Shown: piece by piece, positions 6,059-9,252 of the stretch
How the letters are laid out: the number at the start of each line of letters is the position of its first letter
How positions within the stretch are numbered: the first letter of the stretch is position 1
Source: Methanobrevibacter sp.
GTDB taxonomy: Archaea > Methanobacteriota > Methanobacteria > Methanobacteriales > Methanobacteriaceae
Direction of reading: 5' to 3'
Assembly: GCA_016291275.1 (NCBI GenBank)
Contig: JAEEWY010000051.1
Location: forward strand, 1-9,252
Length of the DNA stretch: 9,252 bases
Made by a program: the position numbers and the translations under genes
The notes under the pieces: generated by a model
Database searches by the model: none
What the model was told of the DNA's origin: nothing
The model's input: only the letters and a program-made list of their open reading frames with translations

Positions 6059-6364
6059 TTGAGTAAACCACAAAATAATGATCAACAAGAATATAGAAGA
6101 GTACGTACTCCTAGAAAAGGAGAAATTCCAGGAGTCGTAGAACAGATTATGGGTCATGGAAAAATTAAAGTAAGATGTGCTGATGGTAATATCAGGATGA
6201 CACGTATTCCAGGTAAAATGAAAAAGAGAATTTGGATACGTGAAGGTGATGTCGTTCTTGTAAAACCATGGGATTTCCAATCAGACCAAAAGGCTGATGT
6301 AATCTGGAGATACACAAGAACAGAATCCAACTGGCTTGAAAGAAAAGGCTATTTGAATATGTAA
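6059..6364 (+). CDS. eif1A: translation initiation factor aIF1A
   Basis: aIF1A is the archaeal homolog of eukaryotic eIF1A and bacterial IF1. It binds the A site of the small ribosomal subunit during initiation and helps start-codon selection and subunit assembly. The 101-residue length fits the family. A basic N-terminal tail with RRVRTPRKGE (13-22) leads into an OB fold (about 23-90) that includes GHGKIKVRCADGN (32-44), RIPGKMKKRIWIREGDVVLVKPW (49-71, given as RIPGKMKKR and IREGDVVLVKPW) and a helical WRYT end (83-86). Translation begins at a TTG after a strong AGGAGG site. It opens the rightward cluster with rio1, the KH-protein gene and top6B. A hairpin followed by T-runs closes the gene, so it is probably transcribed largely on its own, possibly from a promoter about 210 nt upstream with a structured leader. 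Confidence 0.96.
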   Translation: MSKPQNNDQQEYRRVRTPRKGEIPGVVEQIMGHGKIKVRCADGNIRMTRIPGKMKKRIWIREGDVVLVKPWDFQSDQKADVIWRYTRTESNWLERKGYLNM

Positions 6365-6367
6365 AGC

Positions 6368-6406
6368 AAGTAAATCTACTGATTTACTTTTTAATTTTCT
6401 TTTTTT
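6368..6406 (+). terminator. hairpin plus T-tract terminator of aIF1A
   Basis: AAGTAAATC (6368-6376) pairs perfectly over 9 bp with GATTTACTT (6381-6389) around a TACT loop. T-runs follow directly (TTTTT at 6388-6392, TTTT, then seven T at 6400-6406). It starts 3 nt after the stop codon. The layout is that of a bacterial intrinsic terminator; archaea usually need only the T-tracts. Confidence 0.6.
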
Positions 6407-6425
6407 ACCTAAATTTTACTTTATT

Positions 6426-6434
6426 TTTTTAAAT
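6426..6434 (+). promoter_or_regulatory. candidate TATA box of rio1
   Basis: TTTAAATAT lies just after the aIF1A terminator and 54 nt before the rio1 ATG, which would give a leader of about 30 nt. The terminator upstream makes a separate promoter likely, but this particular box is only one of several A/T strings. Confidence 0.3.
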
Positions 6435-6487
6435 ATCTTATTTAACTACTTCTAAATTTTTATCTAATTTTAAAAAACGGTGTTTTT

Positions 6488-6619
6488 ATGGAAGAGAATC
6501 CAATAATGGCTAATGTTGATGAGGAACTTGTTGATGAAGAGCTTATGGAAGATGATTTAATGGAAGTTGAATCAGATGAGGAAGTCATGGATGAGAATCC
6601 AAGAGTGGCTAAGGCCGAT
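6488..6619 (+). repeat. in-frame duplication within the rio1 5' end
   Basis: The 33 nt at 6488-6520 match those at 6587-6619 at 27 of 33 positions by my count. The copies lie exactly 99 nt (33 codons) apart, both begin with ATG, and both encode an M-(E/D)-E-N-P-x-x-A-x-x-D pattern. Between them two 15-nt units (GTTGATGAGGAACTT and GTTGATGAAGAGCTT) follow in tandem. This looks like repeat-driven lengthening of the acidic N-terminus. Confidence 0.6.
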
Positions 6620-7363
6620 GCACAAGTTCAAAAATTGATCTCTCAAAAAAGAATTAAGGATTCCGATGATAGGAAGGTATCCAGTGAAATCTTTGACAAG
6701 GCAACATTGCAGGTACTTTATAAATTAGCTAATCAAGGTTATTTGGATGTTTTAAATGGTGCTATAAGTACTGGAAAGGAAGCTAATGTGTTAAAGGGAA
6801 TCAAGGATGATGGTTCCATTGTCGCTGTTAAGATTTATAGGATTGCCACATCTGATTTTAAGAAAATGCAGTATTACATTGCAGGAGACCCTCGTTTCAA
6901 TGTCCGTTCAAGCAATAAAAGGCAACTCATAAACAATTGGGTAAATAAGGAATATAGGAATTTGACAAGGCTTAAGGATGCAGGAGTGTATGTTCCAGAA
7001 GCAATAACAAGCTTGAACAATGTTTTAATCATTGAGTTCATTGGCGATGAGGATGGAAATCCTGCACCAACCGTTAAGAACTTGCCTCCAGAAGATCCAA
7101 ATGACTTTTATGAAAAATTGGTGGATCAGATGGATAAGTTCATAAATAAGGCCAATTTGATTCATGGTGACTTGTCAAGTTATAATATTCTGAATTTCGA
7201 TGAAGAGCCAGTGATTATAGATGTTTCCCAATCTGTAGTGAAAGACCATATTATTGCTGGGGAATTGCTTGAAAGAGACATAAAAAACATTAGTTTTGAA
7301 TTTAAAAAGATGGGTGTAGACACTTCCATTGAAGATTTGACTAATCGTTTGATTAAGGATTAA
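6488..7363 (+). CDS. rio1: RIO1-family serine protein kinase, with duplicated acidic N-terminus
   Basis: Rio1 is an atypical protein kinase/ATPase. In eukaryotes it acts on late pre-40S particles, and archaeal members are thought to act similarly on the small subunit. Kinase features in the 291-residue protein are the nucleotide loop STGKEANV (94-101), the ATP-anchoring Lys115 in VAVKIYR, NKEYRNL (153-159), the hinge IIEFIGDE (181-188), the catalytic HGDLSSYN (226-233, Asp228 and Asn233) and the metal-binding IDVSQ (Asp245). A RIO-type winged helix precedes the kinase (about 45-90). The first 33 residues are an extra, very acidic segment: residues 1-10 MEENPIMANV recur as MDENPRVAKA at 34-43, and VDEEL occurs twice in tandem (10-14, approximately, and the next five). 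From Met34 the protein would be 258 residues, near the usual archaeal size. The annotated ATG has GGTG (6479-6482) 5 nt upstream; Met34 has GAGG (6578-6581) 5 nt upstream, so both starts may be used. Confidence 0.94.
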   Translation: MEENPIMANVDEELVDEELMEDDLMEVESDEEVMDENPRVAKADAQVQKLISQKRIKDSDDRKVSSEIFDKATLQVLYKLANQGYLDVLNGAISTGKEANVLKGIKDDGSIVAVKIYRIATSDFKKMQYYIAGDPRFNVRSSNKRQLINNWVNKEYRNLTRLKDAGVYVPEAITSLNNVLIIEFIGDEDGNPAPTVKNLPPEDPNDFYEKLVDQMDKFINKANLIHGDLSSYNILNFDEEPVIIDVSQSVVKDHIIAGELLERDIKNISFEFKKMGVDTSIEDLTNRLIKD

Positions 7364-7377
7364 TTATTATAATCTTT
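7355..7377 (+). terminator. hairpin over the rio1 stop codon
   Basis: AAGGATTA (7355-7362) pairs with TAATCTTT (7370-7377) over 8 bp with one G-U, around a 7-nt loop. The TAA stop (7361-7363) lies at the stem-loop junction. Only short T-runs follow. It may be a weak terminator or a 3'-end stabiliser. Confidence 0.35.
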
Positions 7378-7449
7378 CTTGAAGAGAATATTTAAGAAAA
7401 AAGTCTTATTTAGAAATATTATTTAAAAATATTACTTTTCAAATGCTCT

Positions 7450-7508
7450 TAGGAAACCTATTTTTTATTAATATTAAATAAATATTTTTAAGTTCCAATT
7501 AGGTTTCC
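7450..7508 (+). repeat. 9-bp GC-containing inverted repeat in the rio1-KH spacer
   Basis: GGAAACCTA (7452-7460) is the exact reverse complement of TAGGTTTCC (7500-7508), with 39 nt of A/T between. Outside it CAAAT (7440-7444) can pair with ATTTG (7509-7513), leaving a 7-nt bulge. The left arm can also fold on itself as TAGG-AAA-CCTA (7450-7460) directly before six T (7461-7466), like a minimal terminator. The rest of the 277-bp spacer (7364-7640) shows no gene. Confidence 0.5.
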
Positions 7509-7587
7509 ATTTGTGTGTTTTTTAATTTTAAATTAATTTTATTAAAGCATTAATTTATCAAAATATTTATTAAATTTAATTGAAATA

Positions 7588-7600
7588 TTTAATATATAAT
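7588..7600 (+). promoter_or_regulatory. candidate TATA box of the KH-protein gene
   Basis: TTTAATATATAAT lies 41-53 nt before the TTG start, which would place the transcription start near 7615-7622 and give a leader of about 20-25 nt. Sequence alone cannot exclude neighbouring A/T strings. Confidence 0.35.
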
Positions 7601-7628
7601 TGTAAATGAATTTATAAAACAAATCAAA

Positions 7629-7635
7629 GAGGTGA
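7629..7635 (+). promoter_or_regulatory. ribosome-binding site deciding a TTG start (KH protein)
   Basis: GAGGTGA ends 5 nt before the TTG at 7641. A GTG at 7632 is in the same frame but lies inside this site, so it is part of the binding site and not the start. Confidence 0.7.
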
Positions 7636-7640
7636 ATAAA

Positions 7641-8240
7641 TTGCCGGAAACCGATTATCTTAGAGTTCCTGCAGATAGAGTAGGTGCTTTAATTGGAACA
7701 AAAGGAGAAACCAAACAATTAATTGAAAATGCAACCAATACTCATTTGGATATTGATAGTGAAGAATGCACTGTAGCTATTTATCCTAATGAAAATATGG
7801 AAGATCCTCTTGGTGTATGGAAAGCAAATCATATTGTAAAAGCTATTGCTCGTGGATTCAATCCTCGTGTAGCGTTAAAATTAAATAAAGATGATACTTA
7901 TTTGGAAATAATCAAATTGCCTTTGTATGTTGGAAAATCCAAAAAAGCTATGGCAAGATACAAAGGTAGAATAATTGGAAAAGATGGAAAAACCAGAGAA
8001 ATAATTGTTGATATGGCTGAAGTTGACATGGCTATTTATGGCAAGACTGTTTCATTGATTGGTGAACTTCAAAATGTGATGGTCGCTAAGGAAGCAGTTG
8101 AAATGATTCTCAATGGATCAAGACATAAGTCTGTCTATGCATTTTTAGAAAATAAGAAGAATGAACGTAAAATGAAAGAGTTCAAAGAAGTTGTTGGAAT
8201 TGAAAGAGATGAAATTCAATTCCGTGATGACTTAGATTAG
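7641..8240 (+). CDS. archaeal two-KH-domain RNA-binding protein (Pno1/Dim2 relative)
   Basis: This 199-residue protein has two KH RNA-binding domains and is the archaeal relative of eukaryotic Pno1/Dim2, which binds near the 3' end of small-subunit rRNA during 40S maturation. The first KH domain (about 4-75) has the loop GTKG (19-22) after ADRVGALI. The second (about 85-158) has GKDG (113-116) within YKGRIIGKDGKTRE. GSRHKSVYAFLE (159-170) and a charged tail rich in Lys/Glu follow. It has no catalytic motif and probably acts as an rRNA chaperone or platform with Rio1 and Nob1. Archaeal work also places such proteins with aIF2alpha-related complexes, but function here is inferred from family. 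It starts at a TTG 5 nt after GAGGTGA. It lies 277 nt downstream of rio1 and is followed by a very long T-rich tract, so it probably ends a transcript. Confidence 0.92.
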   Translation: MPETDYLRVPADRVGALIGTKGETKQLIENATNTHLDIDSEECTVAIYPNENMEDPLGVWKANHIVKAIARGFNPRVALKLNKDDTYLEIIKLPLYVGKSKKAMARYKGRIIGKDGKTREIIVDMAEVDMAIYGKTVSLIGELQNVMVAKEAVEMILNGSRHKSVYAFLENKKNERKMKEFKEVVGIERDEIQFRDDLD

Positions 8241-8378
8241 AATTTTTTCTTTTACTTTTTCACTACTTTTTTATTTTTTATCTTCAATCATCTTGATTTT
8301 TTATTTTTTATTTTTTCATTTCTACTATTTTTCTATTTTTCCTATTTTTTTAATTTATAAAAATTTATTTCTAATTCT
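8241..8378 (+). terminator. long T-rich termination tract after the KH-protein gene
   Basis: The stretch directly after the stop codon has one G in 138 nt (8295) and ten runs of five or more T between 8243 and 8357, including TTTTTTATTTTTTA twice. Archaeal RNA polymerase stops at U-rich tracts without a hairpin, so this is a strong candidate multi-site terminator that would insulate top6B from upstream transcription. Confidence 0.6.
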
Positions 8379-8583
8379 GTTTTCATTAATTTTATTTTTA
8401 CAAAATGATATTGTTTTTATTTGTCCGAATCAATTTTCTTAATTAATTGTTATTTTTCATTAAAGATATATGTATGGTTTAATATTTTTTAACAATATTT
8501 TTTGATGTGATGTAATTTAATTATATTTAGCTTAAATTTTTATGCTATGTGAAGATTTTTTTATTAAAATTTTGATAGTAATT
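8379..8583. other. AT-rich spacer before top6B, no gene seen
   Basis: This part of the 709-bp gap between the KH-protein gene and top6B holds no supported gene, no GC-rich segment that would suggest a tRNA or stable RNA, and no clear repeat. A few tiny frames (for example 13 codons from 8405) lack ribosome-binding sites. Confidence 0.5.
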
Positions 8584-8598
8584 AAAAACTTTTATATA
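8584..8598 (+). promoter_or_regulatory. canonical BRE/TATA, candidate distal promoter of top6B or of a small RNA
   Basis: AAAAACT followed by TTTATATA (8591-8598) is the cleanest archaeal promoter string in the window. Transcription would begin near 8616-8622. That leaves about 330 nt before the top6B start, so it drives either a long leader or an independent short RNA. The start is met at once by an inverted repeat, ATATAGT (8618-8624) with ACTATAT (8634-8640). Confidence 0.45.
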
Positions 8599-8833
8599 CT
8601 TTCAACAACATATGTATATATAGTGATATATTTACTATATTTTTGACATACTTTTAAAATATTTTACTTATGATGTTGTCTAAAATTTTAGTAATTTTTT
8701 CATTTTTGTATAAAAATTTTCCAGAAAAATAATATTTGTATATTTTTAATAAAATATTTATTAAATATATGCTGTTTTATGATTACATTACCATATAAAA
8801 AAAATCATCATATGTTTTTTAAGGGAAATTTTT

Positions 8834-8857
8834 ATGAAAATTTCAGTACTTAAATAA
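8834..8857 (+). CDS. possible 7-codon leader peptide upstream of top6B
   Basis: AAGGG (8821-8825) lies 8 nt before an ATG that opens MKISVLK and then TAA. The stop codon falls at the loop of a hairpin formed by AGTACTTAA (8845-8853) and TTAAGTATT (8858-8866), with an ATAA loop. The reading frame ends 92 nt before the top6B start. Short frames like this occur by chance, so this is only a candidate for translation-coupled control. Confidence 0.25.
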   Translation: MKISVLK

Positions 8858-8866
8858 TTAAGTATT
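8845..8866 (+). promoter_or_regulatory. hairpin in the top6B leader
   Basis: AGTACTTAA (8845-8853) pairs with TTAAGTATT (8858-8866) over 9 bp with one G-U, around the tetraloop ATAA. It lies 84 nt before the top6B start codon. It could be an operator or an RNA element. Confidence 0.4.
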
Positions 8867-8935
8867 ATTGATTAATTAATGTTTAGTTATTTAATGATTA
8901 GTTTAATTAATTCATATGTTAATTAAAAACTATGT

Positions 8936-8944
8936 AAAGGAGGT
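8936..8944 (+). promoter_or_regulatory. strong ribosome-binding site deciding a TTG start (top6B)
   Basis: AAAGGAGGT ends 5 nt before the TTG at 8950. It is the closest match in the window to the expected archaeal Shine-Dalgarno sequence. Confidence 0.75.
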
Positions 8945-8949
8945 TTAAT

Positions 8950-9252
8950 TTGTCTCAACAAGCGCAAGAACTCTTTGAGAATTTTGACCAATTGACTCCA
9001 TCAGAGTTCTTTAGAAAAAATAAACAGATGTTAGGATTTTCTGGTAAAATCAGATCTTTGACTATTGTTTTCCACGAATTGATCACAAACAGTTTTGACG
9101 CTGCTGAGGAAGCAGGAATTTTGCCGGAAATTAGAATTGATTTAAAGCAACTCGGAAAAGAGCATTATCTTTTAAGACATTCAGATAATGGTCCAGGTAT
9201 CCCTGAGGAATTTGTAACTCAAGTATACTGTCAGATGTTTGCGGGTTCCAAA
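8950..9252 (+). CDS. top6B: DNA topoisomerase VI subunit B, N-terminal part (cut by window edge)
   Basis: Topoisomerase VI is the type IIB enzyme of archaea. Subunit B is the ATPase of the A2B2 complex that passes one DNA duplex through another and relaxes supercoils or decatenates chromosomes. The 101 residues visible hold the start of the GHKL (Bergerat) ATP-binding fold: HELITNSFDAAEEAG (42-56) with the catalytic Glu43 and the Mg2+-binding Asn47, then SDNGPGIP (78-85) with Asp79, then MFAGSK at the edge, the start of the conserved AGSKF/AGTKF segment. A complete protein would run several hundred residues further through the H2TH and transducer domains; top6A usually follows. Translation begins at a TTG after a strong AAAGGAGGT site. 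The leader appears long and contains a possible short reading frame and a hairpin. Confidence 0.95.
   Translation, partial: MSQQAQELFENFDQLTPSEFFRKNKQMLGFSGKIRSLTIVFHELITNSFDAAEEAGILPEIRIDLKQLGKEHYLLRHSDNGPGIPEEFVTQVYCQMFAGSK

Noticed and set aside
7632..7640. GTG at 7632 as the start of the KH protein
   Set aside because: This GTG is part of the GAGGTGA ribosome-binding site; the TTG at 7641 gives the family-like N-terminus.
8542..8646. 34-codon hydrophobic frame in the top6B upstream gap
   Set aside because: No ribosome-binding site, composition (Ile, Leu, Tyr, Phe) expected from translating A/T-rich DNA, and it runs across the candidate BRE/TATA element.
1..9252. CRISPR arrays, insertion sequences, attachment sites, tRNA/rRNA genes
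   Set aside because: No regularly spaced repeats of CRISPR size, no transposase or integrase motif, and no GC-rich non-coding island of the kind stable RNAs form in an AT-rich genome.

Overview
The window looks like chromosomal DNA from an AT-rich methanogenic archaeon of the order Methanobacteriales, most likely Methanobrevibacter or a close relative. Three things point there. The genes are archaeal (aIF1A, a RIO1-type kinase, an archaeal two-KH protein, topoisomerase VI subunit B, HypD). The spacers are extremely A/T-rich. Most genes start 5-6 nt after a GGTG, GGT or GTG ribosome-binding core, and three starts are TTG. I identified the genus from overall character, not from a database match.

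Layout. Positions 1-285 are an AT-rich leader with a possible 5' tip of a leftward gene at the extreme left edge. Three rightward genes follow: hypD (hydrogenase maturation), an archaeal HAD phosphatase of the phosphoglycolate phosphatase type, and a PmbA/TldE-family protein. They converge on three leftward genes, which in their own reading order are moeA (molybdenum/tungsten cofactor), a stand-alone GyrI-like ligand-binding protein, and a 97-residue lysine/glutamate-rich coiled-coil protein of unknown function. A 383-bp divergent spacer then separates moeA from the rightward cluster aIF1A - rio1 - KH protein - top6B, with top6B cut by the right edge. This last order is a known conserved archaeal neighbourhood that joins translation initiation, small-subunit maturation and DNA topology.

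How the genes work together. HypD serves [NiFe] hydrogenases. MoeA supplies the Mo/W pterin cofactor used by formylmethanofuran and formate dehydrogenases. Both therefore support hydrogenotrophic methanogenesis, although the sequence does not show them to be co-regulated. aIF1A, Rio1 and the KH protein are relatives of the eukaryotic eIF1A, Rio1 and Pno1/Dim2, which act on the small ribosomal subunit.

I see no mobile element, CRISPR array, tRNA/rRNA gene or clear new defence or metabolic system. The observations most worth following are non-coding or small-scale: a perfect 17-bp palindrome with a Fur-box-like core just upstream of moeA; hairpins that embed or closely follow stop codons in several genes; a bacterial-style hairpin/T-tract terminator after aIF1A; an in-frame duplication that lengthened the N-terminus of Rio1; structured long leaders before aIF1A and top6B (the latter with a possible 7-codon leader peptide); and a 138-nt stretch with a single G and ten T-runs after the KH gene.
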